Source: Alteriqipengyuania_B sp035481675 (GTDB taxonomy: Bacteria; Pseudomonadota; Alphaproteobacteria; Sphingomonadales; Sphingomonadaceae). From it: a stretch of DNA of 64,000 bases. The position numbers were made by a program, and so were the translations under genes. The DNA lies in the NCBI RefSeq assembly GCF_035481675.1, contig NZ_JAYJJW010000001.1, positions 1,736,001 to 1,800,000 on the forward strand, read 5' to 3'. The notes under the pieces were generated by a model. That model was given only the letters and a program-made list of their open reading frames with translations. It did not search any database and was not told the origin of the DNA. Within the stretch, counting starts at the first letter, position 1, and the number at the start of each line of letters is the position of its first letter. Positions 34,286 through 43,548 of this stretch are shown here, one piece after another.

Positions 34286-36547
34286 TCAGCCGACCACCCC
34301 GGCACTCGCGAGCACGGCCAGCGTCAGCAGGTCGGGCGCGATGGCGGTCATCGGCGCGATCTGGACCGGCTTTTCCATGCCGACCAGCATCGGCCCGATC
34401 GTGGCGTTGCCGCCCAACTCGCGCAGGATCTTGGCCGACAAATTGGCCGATTGCAGCCCCGGCATGATCAGGACGTTGGCCGGCGCAGACAGGCGGCTGA
34501 ATGGGTAGAGCTCCATCACTTTCTGATTGAGCGCGGCGTCGGGCGCCATTTCGCCTTCGTATTCGAAATCCACCCCGTCGCGGTCGAGGATGTGGACCGC
34601 CTCGCGGATATTCTCCAGCCACTTGCCGCTGGGATTGCCGAAGGTGGAGTAGGACAGGAAAGCGACGCGCGGTTCGTGCCCCAGCCGCCGGGCCACGGCA
34701 GCGGTTTCCCGCGCGATATAGGCCAGCTCCTCGCTCGACGGGCGTTCGTTGATTGTCGTGTCGGCCATGAAGGTCGTGTGGCTCTTGCCGATCATCAGGT
34801 GGATGCCGAAAGGCAGCGCGTCGGGCTTCGGATCGAGCACCAGGTTCACCTCGCGCGCGGTTTGCGCAAAGGTGCGGGTGAGGCCGGAAATCAGCCCGTC
34901 GCCCTCGCCCAGCGCGACCAGCAGGGCGGCAAAGACATTGCGTTCCTGGTTGACCATCCGGCGCACGTCACGCTCGGTATAGCCGCGCCGCTGCAGCCGC
35001 TTGTAGAGGAAGTCGACCATCTGCGGCACGCTGTCGTGCACGGCGGAATTGGCGATTTCGAAACTGTCGATGTCGTCCACCGCCAGTTCCTTCAGCTTGG
35101 CCTGCACCTTTTCCGTCCGGCCGACGAGGATGGGCGTGCCGTAACCGAAATCGCGGAACTGGATCGCGGCGCGCAGCACCACGTCTTCCTCGGCTTCCGC
35201 AAACACCATCCGCTTGGGGTTTGCCTTCGCATTCTCGTAAACCCGGGTGAGGACCGACGTCGTCGGGTTGAGCCGCGACCGGAGCGCAAGGCGATAGGCG
35301 TCGAAATCCTCGATCGCGCTTTGCGCCACGCCCGAATCCATCGCCGCCTTGGCCACCGCGCTGGAGACGACCTCCATCAGCCGCGGATCGAACGGTGCGG
35401 GAATGATGTAGTCGGTGCCGAACTGGTGGTCGATGCCATAGGCCGCGGCAACCTCTTCCGGCACGCGCTGGCGGGCCAGCTCCGCAATCGCCTGCGCCGC
35501 GGCGATCTTCATTTCCTCGTTGATCGCGGTCGCCCGCACGTCGAGCGCGCCGCGGAAGATGAAGGGGAAGCCCAGCACGTTGTTGACCTGGTTGGGATAG
35601 TCGCTGCGCCCGGTGGCGATAATCGCATCGGGGCGCACGCGCTTCGCCTCGTCCGGCATGATTTCGGGCACGGGATTGGCCATCGCGAAGATGATCGGAC
35701 GGTCGGCCATCTCTTCGACCCAATCGGGCTTCAGGGCACCCGCCGCGCTGAGGCCGAGGAAGATGTCCGCACCCTTCAATGCCTCGTGCAGGTCCTTCGC
35801 CTCGGTCTCCACCGCATGCGCGCTTTTCCACTGGTCCACGTTGTCGCGGCCCGGCGTGATCGGCCCGCTGCGGTCGCACACGATCACGTTTTCGTGCTGG
35901 ATGCCCATCGCCTTCAGCAGCGCGGTGCAAGCCAGCGCGGAGGCGCCGGCACCGTTTACCACCATCTTCACGTCTTCCAGCTTGCGGTCCGTCAGGTGGC
36001 AGGCGTTGATCAGGCCCGCCGCCGCGATGATCGCGGTGCCGTGCTGGTCGTCATGCATGATCGGGATATTCATCCGCTCGCGCAGGGCCTGCTCGATGAT
36101 GAAGCATTCGGGCGCGGCGATGTCTTCCAGGTTGATGCCGCCGAAACTCGGCTCCATCAGCGCCACTGCTTCGATGAACTTGTCCGGGTCTTCGGTGTCG
36201 AGTTCGATATCGATGGAATCGACATCGGCGAACCGCTTGAACAGCACCGCCTTGCCTTCCATCACCGGCTTGGAAGCCAGCGCGCCCAAATTGCCGAGGC
36301 CAAGGATCGCGGTGCCGTTGGAAATCACCGCCACCAGGTTGGAGCGCGCGGTATAGCGCGCGGCATTCGCCGGGTCTTCCGCGATCGCTTCCACCGGGGC
36401 GGCCACGCCGGGCGAATAGGCCAGGCTGAGGTCGCGCTGCGTCGCCATCGGCTTCGATGCCACGATCTCGATCTTACCGGGGCGGATCGTCTCGTGGTAG
36501 AACAGCGCCTCGCGCGTGGTGAACCGGTTGGTATCGTCTTCGGACAA
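34286..36547 (-). CDS. maeB: NADP-dependent malic enzyme with phosphotransacetylase-like domain
   Basis: A 753-residue two-domain protein. The N-terminal half is malic enzyme (malate to pyruvate, with SLAYSPGVAAP, the metal-site region SNGTAILGLGN and the GAGASALACTALL nucleotide-binding fold). The C-terminal half of about 320 residues resembles phosphotransacetylase and in MaeB homologues serves as a regulatory acetyl-CoA sensor. Start TTG at 36547 (SEDDTNRFTTREAL) is chosen because GAAAGG lies 8 bases upstream and it fits family N-termini. It is divergent from mutS by about 110 bases. Confidence 0.93.
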   Translation of the reverse strand: MSEDDTNRFTTREALFYHETIRPGKIEIVASKPMATQRDLSLAYSPGVAAPVEAIAEDPANAARYTARSNLVAVISNGTAILGLGNLGALASKPVMEGKAVLFKRFADVDSIDIELDTEDPDKFIEAVALMEPSFGGINLEDIAAPECFIIEQALRERMNIPIMHDDQHGTAIIAAAGLINACHLTDRKLEDVKMVVNGAGASALACTALLKAMGIQHENVIVCDRSGPITPGRDNVDQWKSAHAVETEAKDLHEALKGADIFLGLSAAGALKPDWVEEMADRPIIFAMANPVPEIMPDEAKRVRPDAIIATGRSDYPNQVNNVLGFPFIFRGALDVRATAINEEMKIAAAQAIAELARQRVPEEVAAAYGIDHQFGTDYIIPAPFDPRLMEVVSSAVAKAAMDSGVAQSAIEDFDAYRLALRSRLNPTTSVLTRVYENAKANPKRMVFAEAEEDVVLRAAIQFRDFGYGTPILVGRTEKVQAKLKELAVDDIDSFEIANSAVHDSVPQMVDFLYKRLQRRGYTERDVRRMVNQERNVFAALLVALGEGDGLISGLTRTFAQTAREVNLVLDPKPDALPFGIHLMIGKSHTTFMADTTINERPSSEELAYIARETAAVARRLGHEPRVAFLSYSTFGNPSGKWLENIREAVHILDRDGVDFEYEGEMAPDAALNQKVMELYPFSRLSAPANVLIMPGLQSANLSAKILRELGGNATIGPMLVGMEKPVQIAPMTAIAPDLLTLAVLASAGVVG

Positions 36548-36656
36548 GGGGGCGCCTTTCTCAGTCTGCACCTTCGCCCTAACAGCGGGGCAGCGCGGGG
36601 GAAAGCCGCAAGGGGCCGCTTCCCAAATCGCCTCGCGCCCCGCTACGCATCCCGCC

Positions 36657-39275
36657 ATGGCCGGATCCGCCACCCCGATGATGCAGCAATACCAGGCGCT
36701 GAAACGCGAGGCCGGGGAATGCCTGCTGTTCTACCGGATGGGCGATTTCTTCGAGCTGTTCTTCGATGACGCGCGCGACGCGGCGCAGGTTCTCGACATC
36801 GCTCTCACCACCCGCGGGGAACACGGCGGGGAGCCGGTGCCGATGTGCGGCGTGCCGGTGCATTCGGCGGAAAGCTATCTCGCCCGCCTGATCCGCGCCG
36901 GACGCCGGGTCGCGATTGCCGAACAGGTCGAAACCCCGGCCGAGGCGAAGGAACGCGCCAAGCGCGAAGGCACGCCTGTGTCGAAGGCACTGGTGGCGCG
37001 CGACATCGTGCGTTTCGTGACCGCAGGCACGCTGACCGAAGAGGCCTTGCTGGAACCGCGCCGCGCCAACGTGCTCGCCGCGGTTTGCGAAGTGCGCGAT
37101 CGGATCGGGCTGGCAAGCGTCGACATCTCCACCGGACGCATGGTGCTGGAAGATGGCGAGCCTGCCGCCCTTTCCGCCATGCTCGCGCGGATCGGGGCGA
37201 GCGAGGTCGTGGTTCCCGAAGGCTGGGGCGCGGCTCCCGACGACGCGATCGAACGCGGCAAGTCCGACTTCGGCAGCGACGGTGGGGCGGAGCGGCTGCG
37301 CAAGGTCCACGGCGTCGCGACGCTCGACGGATTCGGCGATTTCAGCCGCGCGATGCTGGCGGCCGCCGGCGGCCTGATCGCCTATCTCGACCATGTCGGG
37401 CGCGGCACGCTGCCCCTGTTGCTGCCGCCGGTCGCCGCGAGCGGGTCCGCGCGCCTCGCCATGGACGAAGCAACGCTGGCCAGTCTCGAAGTGTTGCAAT
37501 CGCAGCAGGGAACGCGGGCCGGGAGCCTGCTGGCCGCCGTCGATCGCTGCACGACCGGTGCCGGGGCGCGCCAACTGGCGGAAGACCTCGCCGCGCCGCT
37601 GACGGACCGCGAGGCTATCCTGGCGCGGCAGGGCCTCGTGAGCTTCTTCCACGACGACCCGATCCTGCGCGCGGACGTGCGCAGCGTGCTGAAGGCGCTG
37701 CCGGACATCGGCCGTGCGCTGGGCCGCGTGGTCGCAGGTCGCGGCAGCCCGCGCGATCTTGGCCAGGTGCGCGACGGGCTGAACGAAGCGCGGCGCCTGC
37801 GTGATCACCTTGCGGGCGCACCCGACCGACCCGGATTGCTCGAAAGCCTGCTGCCGAACCTTGGCGGGCACGGCGCGCTGACCGACCCGCTCGACCGCGC
37901 ATTGGTGCCCGCCCCGCCCACCGAGCGGGCCAAGGGTGGCTTCATCGCAGAAGGCTACGACGCCTCTCTAGACGGATTACGCGCGACCTCCGGCAACGCG
38001 CGCCGCGCGATCGCCGCGATGGAAGCCCGCTACCGGCAGGAAACCGGTATCGACCGGCTGAAGATCAAGCACAACGGCGTGCTCGGCTATTTCATCGAGG
38101 TTCCGGCGAAGCACGCCGATGCATTGATGGCTCCGGACAGCGGTTTCACCCACCGCCAGACCATGGCCGGCGCGGTGCGCTTCAACTCAGTCAGCCTGCA
38201 CGAGGAAGCGACCCGCATTGCCGAGGCGGGCGGCCATGCGCTGGCCGCGGAGGAAGCGCATTTCGAGGAGCTGTGCGAAGCCGTGGCCGCGCGGCGCGAA
38301 GCCATCGCCGCGACCGCGGCGGCGCTGGCGCGGATCGATGTCGCGGCGGGCCAGGCGGAGCGGGCGGCGGAAGGCGGCTGGTCCCGGCCGGAGCTGCTCG
38401 ACGAACCGTGCCTCGAAATCACCGCCGGTCGCCATCCGGTGGTCGAGGCCGCACTCGAAGCGGCGGGCGAGCGCTTCGTCGCCAACGATTGCACGCTGTC
38501 GCGGCAGGACCGGCTGTGGCTGATCGGCGGGCCGAACATGGGCGGCAAGTCGACGTTCCTGCGCCAGAACGCGCTGATCGTCCTGCTCGCGCAGGCAGGC
38601 GGCTACGTGCCTGCCGACGCTGCGCGGATCGGACTGGTCGACCGGCTGTTCAGCCGCGTCGGCGCGGCGGACAACCTGGCGCGCGGGCGCTCCACCTTCA
38701 TGGTCGAGATGGTCGAGACTGCCGCCATCCTCGCCCAGGCGACGCAGCGGAGTTTCGTGATCCTCGACGAGGTCGGGCGCGGCACATCGACTTATGACGG
38801 CCTCGCGCTGGCATGGGCGGTGGCCGAGGCGATCCATGAGACCAATCGCAGCCGCTGCCTGTTCGCGACCCATTACCACGAGCTTTCCCGCCTTGCCGAC
38901 AGCTGCGACGCGCTGAGCCTGCACCATGTCCGCGCGAAAGAGTGGAAAGGCGATCTCGTGCTGCTGCACGAGCTGGCGGAAGGCGCGGCGGACCGCAGCT
39001 ACGGGCTCGCCGTCGCCAAGCTGGCCGGCGTGCCGCCCAAAGTCGTCGCGCGGGCGAAATCGGTGCTCGGCAAGCTGGAGAAAGGCCGCGCGGAAACCGG
39101 CGGGCTTGCCGCGGGCCTCGGCGACCTGCCGCTGTTCAGTGCCGCGATGGAAGCGCAGGAAGAGGAATGCGACCAGCTGCGCGAAACGCTCGCAGCGCTC
39201 GACATCGATGCGCTCTCCCCGCGTGAGGCGCTGGAGAAGCTCTATGAATTGAAGCGCGAGGCCGGCGAAGGCTGA
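36657..39275 (+). CDS. mutS: DNA mismatch repair protein MutS
   Basis: An 872-residue mismatch recognition ATPase. The N-terminal mismatch-reading motif FYRMGDFFELFFDDA contains the Phe-X-Glu that stacks on mispairs. The clamp and lever regions follow, then Walker A GPNMGGKST near residue 626, Walker B region FVILDEVGRGTSTYDG and the C-terminal FATHYHEL. Start ATG at 36657 retains a short lead before the mismatch domain. It is complete and of normal length. Confidence 0.97.
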   Translation: MAGSATPMMQQYQALKREAGECLLFYRMGDFFELFFDDARDAAQVLDIALTTRGEHGGEPVPMCGVPVHSAESYLARLIRAGRRVAIAEQVETPAEAKERAKREGTPVSKALVARDIVRFVTAGTLTEEALLEPRRANVLAAVCEVRDRIGLASVDISTGRMVLEDGEPAALSAMLARIGASEVVVPEGWGAAPDDAIERGKSDFGSDGGAERLRKVHGVATLDGFGDFSRAMLAAAGGLIAYLDHVGRGTLPLLLPPVAASGSARLAMDEATLASLEVLQSQQGTRAGSLLAAVDRCTTGAGARQLAEDLAAPLTDREAILARQGLVSFFHDDPILRADVRSVLKALPDIGRALGRVVAGRGSPRDLGQVRDGLNEARRLRDHLAGAPDRPGLLESLLPNLGGHGALTDPLDRALVPAPPTERAKGGFIAEGYDASLDGLRATSGNARRAIAAMEARYRQETGIDRLKIKHNGVLGYFIEVPAKHADALMAPDSGFTHRQTMAGAVRFNSVSLHEEATRIAEAGGHALAAEEAHFEELCEAVAARREAIAATAAALARIDVAAGQAERAAEGGWSRPELLDEPCLEITAGRHPVVEAALEAAGERFVANDCTLSRQDRLWLIGGPNMGGKSTFLRQNALIVLLAQAGGYVPADAARIGLVDRLFSRVGAADNLARGRSTFMVEMVETAAILAQATQRSFVILDEVGRGTSTYDGLALAWAVAEAIHETNRSRCLFATHYHELSRLADSCDALSLHHVRAKEWKGDLVLLHELAEGAADRSYGLAVAKLAGVPPKVVARAKSVLGKLEKGRAETGGLAAGLGDLPLFSAAMEAQEEECDQLRETLAALDIDALSPREALEKLYELKREAGEG

Positions 39276-39310
39276 TTTGCCTTTTCGCCGCGAGGCTTTA
39301 GCGTCGCCGC

Positions 39311-39730
39311 ATGGCTATTGATGGACCCGGCGACGACGAAGAGGTCGATCGCAGCACGAAATGGGCGGAGAACCGGACCGACTGGGCCGAGGACCGCACG
39401 CTGATGGCGCTCGAGCGCACCTTTGCCGGCTGGATGCGCACCGCCTTTGCCGCCATCGCCATCGGGATCGGTTTCCGCGCGCTGTTCGGCGAATTCGACC
39501 CGCCGTGGCTGGCGAAGGCGATCGCGACGATGTTCATCGCGCTCGCCATCGTCTTCGCGCTGGGGGCGGAACGGCGCGCCTGCCGCGCGTTCGACCGCCT
39601 GTCATCACATTCGGTGGACGCGCCGAAACTGCCCAACATCAAGCTGATCGCCTATTCGATCTCCGCCGGGGCCGCGTTGCTGATCGTCGCCCTATGGGTG
39701 CTCAGCAACGATACGCTGGCACCGGGTTAG
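39311..39730 (+). CDS. DUF202 domain membrane protein (YidH-like)
   Basis: A 139-residue protein. The family motif NRTDWAEDRTLMALERTFAGWMRTAFAAIAIG near residues 20-52 leads into the first of three transmembrane helices. Such small inner-membrane proteins occur in many bacteria and their function is not established. It overlaps, tail to tail, with the acidic protein gene at 39727 (the shared bases are TTAG). Confidence 0.8.
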   Translation: MAIDGPGDDEEVDRSTKWAENRTDWAEDRTLMALERTFAGWMRTAFAAIAIGIGFRALFGEFDPPWLAKAIATMFIALAIVFALGAERRACRAFDRLSSHSVDAPKLPNIKLIAYSISAGAALLIVALWVLSNDTLAPG

Positions 39731-40083
39731 GTGCCGTCGCCGCGCAGGTCGTCCACCTTGGACGGCTTGCCGTATTTGTCGACATTGTCGTCGTGGTTCG
39801 GCTCGCCCTTGTAGGCGGACATGTCGATTTCGCCCGAGCGGTCCATCTGCTTCATGTGGTCGACCGTGTCCTGCGCATCCGGCTCCCCGGCGGCGCTCTT
39901 CACGTGGTCGCTGTCGGCGCCCAGCACGCTGGTCGCGCGGTCCATCGCCTGGTCGGCGACGTTGTGCGCCTGCGCATAGGCGTCGACCTGTTCCGCGTTC
40001 TCGTTTTCGGGCGCGAGCTCGTCGGTCTGCTTGCGCTCGCCGTCGAAATCGCTGGGGCGTTTATCGTTGTTGTTATCGCTCAT
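39727..40083 (-). CDS. hydrophilic acidic protein, function unknown
   Basis: A 118-residue soluble protein with no signal peptide or hydrophobic segment. It is rich in Asp, Lys, Asn and Gln (start SDNNNDKRPSDFDG) and is probably disordered, with one possible amphipathic helix around residues 35-60. It looks like a hydrophilin or stress protein, but I recognise no family. Start ATG at 40083 has AAAGGAG upstream. Confidence 0.65.
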   Translation of the reverse strand: MSDNNNDKRPSDFDGERKQTDELAPENENAEQVDAYAQAHNVADQAMDRATSVLGADSDHVKSAAGEPDAQDTVDHMKQMDRSGEIDMSAYKGEPNHDDNVDKYGKPSKVDDLRGDGT

Positions 40084-40129
40084 GGGAAACTCCTTTCCCC
40101 ATGAACGACACAGGCACCGCGCGCGTTCC

Positions 40130-40999
40130 CTAGCGCGTGGCGACAGGCTCCTCGCCCGAATAATCGTAGAAGCCCTTGCCGGTCTTGCGGCCCAGCCATC
40201 CCGCCTCGACATATTTCACCAGAAGCGGCGCGGGCCGGTACTTGGTGTCGCGCGTGGTCTTGTAGAGCACGTTGATGATGTCGAGACAGGTGTCGAGCCC
40301 GACGAAATCGGCGAGCTCGAGCGGGCCCATCGGGTGGTTGAGGCCGAGGCGGCAGCCCTTGTCGATATCGACGATGTTTGCCGTACCCTGCCCCAGCACG
40401 AAGACCGCTTCGTTGATCATCGGCAGCAGGATGCGATTGACGACGAAGCCGGGCTCGTCCTCCGCCATCACCACCTGCTTGCCGAGGTGCTCGGCAAAGG
40501 CGCGGGTCCGCTTCACCGTGTCCTTCGCGGTGGCGAGGCCGGGGATGACTTCGATCAGGCCCATGATCGGCACCGGATTGAAGAAGTGCAGGCCGATGAA
40601 GCGCGCCGGATCGGGCGAATGGTTCGCCATGCGGGTGATGGGGATGGAGCTGGTGTTGCTGGCGAGGATGGCATCGGGGCCGAGCACCTTGCCGGCGCTT
40701 TCGAAGATGCGGTTCTTGATTTCCTCCCGCTCGGTCGCGGCTTCGATGATGAGGTCGGCCTCGGCCATCGGCGCATAGTCGGCGACCGGGGTGATCCGGG
40801 CGAGCGCGGCCTCGGCTGCATCGGGATCGATCTTGCCGCGCCCGACCAGCTTGCCGAGCGACTTTTCGATGCCCTGCTTGGCCTTTTCGGCCACGGCGAG
40901 GTCGATATCGGAAAGCAGCACGTCGATGCCGTGCTGGCCTACCACCTGCGCGATGCCCGAACCCATCTGGCCCGCGCCGATTACCGCCACTTTTTTCAT
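40130..40999 (-). CDS. 3-hydroxybutyryl-CoA dehydrogenase (3-hydroxyacyl-CoA dehydrogenase)
   Basis: A 289-residue NAD-dependent dehydrogenase. The N-terminal Rossmann motif is GAGQMGSGIAQV. The catalytic His and Glu lie in LHFFNPVPIMGLIEVI, and the C-terminal domain contains GPLELADFVGLDT. It is the stand-alone FadB2/Hbd type, acting on acetoacetyl-CoA/3-hydroxybutyryl-CoA and related esters. It may serve PHB breakdown or fatty acid oxidation. It is monocistronic. Confidence 0.93.
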   Translation of the reverse strand: MKKVAVIGAGQMGSGIAQVVGQHGIDVLLSDIDLAVAEKAKQGIEKSLGKLVGRGKIDPDAAEAALARITPVADYAPMAEADLIIEAATEREEIKNRIFESAGKVLGPDAILASNTSSIPITRMANHSPDPARFIGLHFFNPVPIMGLIEVIPGLATAKDTVKRTRAFAEHLGKQVVMAEDEPGFVVNRILLPMINEAVFVLGQGTANIVDIDKGCRLGLNHPMGPLELADFVGLDTCLDIINVLYKTTRDTKYRPAPLLVKYVEAGWLGRKTGKGFYDYSGEEPVATR

Positions 41000-41070
41000 G
41001 TGTCTCTGCCCTGAAAGACCGGAATGTCCGGCGGCGGACTAGCCGCTCTTCGCAGTTGCAGCAATACAGC

Positions 41071-41637
41071 CTAGCGATTGGCCCCCGGCGTCCACAGCGG
41101 GTCGTCGCCCCCGTTCACCGCTCGCGCGAGCGTGAACAGATAATCCGACAGGCGGTTGATATAGGCGAGCGCCGCGGGGTTGACCGCTTCCGCACCGGCC
41201 AGCGCCGCAACGTCACGCTCCGCCCGGCGGACGGTTGCGCGCGCGACATGGAGCCGGGCCGCCGCCTCGCTCCCGCCAGGCAGGATGAAGCTGGTGAGCG
41301 GCTCGAGCGTTTCGTTGAGCGTGTCGATAGCATCTTCGAGCCAGGTCACTTGCGCCGGCACGATGCGTAGCACCATCTCGGACGGCGCGAAGTCCTCGCC
41401 TTCGCCCGCGGGCGTCGCAAGGTCGGCACCGAGATCGAACAAATCGTTCTGGATACGGGTCAGCGCGCCGGAATGGTCGCTCGCGGCGATCAGCGCATGG
41501 CCGATCGCGGAATTCGCCTCGTCTACCGAGCCGATGGCGGCGATGCGCGCGCCGTGCTTCTCGGTGCGGCTGCCGTCGACCAGTCCGGTCGAACCGTCGT
41601 CGCCGGTGCGGGTATAGATCTTGTTGAGCTTGACCAT
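41071..41637 (-). CDS. cob(I)yrinic acid a,c-diamide adenosyltransferase (PduO type)
   Basis: A 188-residue ATP:corrinoid adenosyltransferase making adenosylcobalamin. The N-terminal ATP-binding motif TRTGDDGSTGLVDG is at residues 9-22 and the helical VARATVRRAERDV near 130 carries the conserved Arg pair. Start ATG at 41637 is typical for the family. It follows the HIG1 membrane protein gene at 41673, a neighbourhood I recall from other alphaproteobacteria. It implies a B12-dependent enzyme elsewhere. Confidence 0.93.
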   Translation of the reverse strand: MVKLNKIYTRTGDDGSTGLVDGSRTEKHGARIAAIGSVDEANSAIGHALIAASDHSGALTRIQNDLFDLGADLATPAGEGEDFAPSEMVLRIVPAQVTWLEDAIDTLNETLEPLTSFILPGGSEAAARLHVARATVRRAERDVAALAGAEAVNPAALAYINRLSDYLFTLARAVNGGDDPLWTPGANR

Positions 41638-41672
41638 CGCCGCCCCCTGTCGGCCCGACCGGGCCGGAGTCT

Positions 41673-41903
41673 TCAGCTGTTGAGCATCAGCAGGACGGCG
41701 ACGACCGCAACGGCGGCGGCCTGCCACTTGATGCGGCTGAACATCGCCTGGTTCTGGCGCATCTGCATCATCTTGACCCGGCTGTCGTCGTTCGCCTCCA
41801 GGTCCAGCTTGGTCGTCTGCAGGAAGGCGATGATGCCTTTCACCAGCGAGAAGACGACAAACCCGCAGGCAATGACGAGGAGGATGATGAGGATCGTGTT
41901 CAT
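41673..41903 (-). CDS. twin transmembrane helix small protein (HIG1 domain)
   Basis: A 76-residue membrane protein with two helices (about 3-28 and 58-75) separated by a charged loop; the loop end QNQAMFSRIKWQ approximates the HIG1 motif. In mitochondria HIG1 proteins attach to cytochrome c oxidase and supercomplexes. A comparable role here is inference. Its start overlaps the gluQ stop (ATGA). Confidence 0.7.
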   Translation of the reverse strand: MNTILIILLVIACGFVVFSLVKGIIAFLQTTKLDLEANDDSRVKMMQMRQNQAMFSRIKWQAAAVAVVAVLLMLNS

Positions 41904-42745
41904 GCTTCACCAGATAGGAACGGCGACAGGGTAATTCCAGCGGGAAAGCGCGCTTGCCGCAAGTCGTCGGCCAGTGCGCGCCCGTCCTCCCCCGCCAGCC
42001 GGCGGTCGGCGAGCGAGGGGGAGCCGCGCCGCTTGGCCAGCTTGCGCCCATCATCGCCCAGCAACAGCGGATGGTGGTGCCACCGCGGCACCGGCAGGCC
42101 GAACACCCCCTGCAGCAGCCGGTGGACATGGGTTGCATTGAACAGGTCGGCCCCCCGCGTGACGAGGGTTACCCCGTCCGCCGCATCGTCGAGCGTGGCG
42201 GCAAGGTGGTAGCTCGCCGGCAGGTCCTTGCGCACCAGCATCACGTCGCCGAGCAGCTGCGGGCGCGCCGGCTGGTCGCCGTGGAGCGTGTCGGTCCATT
42301 CGAGCGGTCCGGTTTCGGCGAGCGCCCCGGCCACGTCCAGCCGCCACGCGGCAGGTTCCGTTTCCGGGATTGCTGCGGCCTTGCAGGTGCCGGGATAGAA
42401 CGGTCCGTCGGGGCCGGTTTCGGTGGCATTCGCGGCGATATCCGCGCGGGTGCAGCGGCAGCGGTAGAGAAGCCCGCGATCCTGCAAGGCCTGTGCCGCC
42501 TCCGCATAACGGCCAAGCCGCGCGGACTGCGGCGCGACCTCGGTCCACTCCAACCCCAGCCATTCGAGATCGCGGCGGAATTCATCCGCCAGTTCGGGCC
42601 GGGAGCGCGGCCCGTCGATATCCTCGATCCGCAGCAGGAACCGCCCGCCGTCGGCCTTCGCGAGGTCGTGCGCGACGATGGCGGAAAAGGCGTGGCCCAG
42701 GTGCAGCGGGCCATTGGGGCTCGGGGCGAAGCGGGTGACAGTCAC
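41900..42745 (-). CDS. gluQ: glutamyl-queuosine tRNA(Asp) synthetase
   Basis: A 281-residue truncated glutamyl-tRNA synthetase lacking the anticodon domain; it glutamylates queuosine in tRNA-Asp. The class I HIGH element is FAPSPNGPLHLGHAF, and the KMSKS counterpart is KLAKRRGS. A zinc site is formed by CRCTR and YPGTCK. Start GTG at 42745 gives the family's direct VTVTRFAPSP beginning; the longer upstream frame is rejected. Confidence 0.93.
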   Translation of the reverse strand: MTVTRFAPSPNGPLHLGHAFSAIVAHDLAKADGGRFLLRIEDIDGPRSRPELADEFRRDLEWLGLEWTEVAPQSARLGRYAEAAQALQDRGLLYRCRCTRADIAANATETGPDGPFYPGTCKAAAIPETEPAAWRLDVAGALAETGPLEWTDTLHGDQPARPQLLGDVMLVRKDLPASYHLAATLDDAADGVTLVTRGADLFNATHVHRLLQGVFGLPVPRWHHHPLLLGDDGRKLAKRRGSPSLADRRLAGEDGRALADDLRQARFPAGITLSPFLSGEA

Positions 42746-42859
42746 GCGCCTGTTCCTAGCCGCGCCCCGCCATAATGCGAAGCGTCGCTCTCCCTCCCTA
42801 GGGCCCAATCGGTCACCCTGTGGACGACACTGTGGAAACCCGCGTCATAAACTTGACGC

Positions 42860-42867
42860 TTAACCAT
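42860..42867 (+). promoter_or_regulatory. CtrA-like half-site upstream of the HNH gene
   Basis: TTAACCAT lies 37 bases before the proposed TTG start of the HNH gene, preceded by TTGAC. It matches the CtrA half-site consensus, but there is no second half at 7-base spacing. Confidence 0.35.
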
Positions 42868-42903
42868 GCTCATGATCCCATGTGTCAATCGGGGAGAACG
42901 GGA

Positions 42904-43512
42904 TTGTTCAAGGCCGAATTGCTGGAGCGCGCGGCGAATTTCCGCAGCGCCACGGAGGATCCGGACCGGCGGCTGGAAAGCTGCCCTGCGCTGGTGCTGA
43001 ACGCGGATTATACGCCGCTGTCCTATTACCCCCTCAGCCTGTGGCCGTGGCAGACGGCGATCAAGGCGGTGTTCCTGGAGCGGGTCGATATCGTCGAAAC
43101 CTACGACCGGGCGGTGCATTCGCAATCGCTCGACATGCAGGTGCCGTCCGTGATCGCGCTGCGGCAATATGTGAAACCGAGCCAGTTTCCCGCCTTCACG
43201 CGCTTCAACGTGTTCCTGCGCGATCGCTTCGCCTGCCAGTATTGCGGCAGCCCGCAGAACCTGACCTTCGACCACGTCGTACCGCGCCGGCTGGGCGGCA
43301 AAACGACGTGGGAGAACATCGTTGCCGCCTGCGCGCCGTGCAACATGAAGAAGGGCGGGCGCACGCCGAAACAGGCGGCAATGCCGGTGCTGAACGAACC
43401 GATCCGCCCGACCAGCTGGCAATTGCAGAAGCAAGGCCGCGGCTTCCCGCCCGGCTACCTCCACGAAACCTGGCGCGACTGGCTCTACTGGGACATCGAG
43501 CTGGAGGAGTAG
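42904..43512 (+). CDS. HNH endonuclease family protein
   Basis: A 202-residue protein with an HNH nuclease fold: zinc cysteines CQYC and CAPC bracket the catalytic DHVVPRRLGG and WENIV. The N-terminal half (LNADYTPLSYYPLSLWPWQTAIKAVFLERVDIV) is conserved in an alphaproteobacterial and cyanobacterial group of unknown role. Start TTG at 42904 is proposed because GGGGAGA lies 7 bases upstream. An open frame reaching back to 42820, and an ATG at 42880, are alternatives, but they would cover the TTAACCAT box or lack a ribosome site. Confidence 0.75.
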   Translation: MFKAELLERAANFRSATEDPDRRLESCPALVLNADYTPLSYYPLSLWPWQTAIKAVFLERVDIVETYDRAVHSQSLDMQVPSVIALRQYVKPSQFPAFTRFNVFLRDRFACQYCGSPQNLTFDHVVPRRLGGKTTWENIVAACAPCNMKKGGRTPKQAAMPVLNEPIRPTSWQLQKQGRGFPPGYLHETWRDWLYWDIELEE

Positions 43513-43548
43513 CTTATTCGCAACTTCCCTGCGTCATGACGAAGGGAA

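Noticed and set aside
34451..36769. A 772-codon plus-strand frame opposite maeB
   Set aside because: Antisense of a clear malic enzyme; no ribosome site or recognisable motif.
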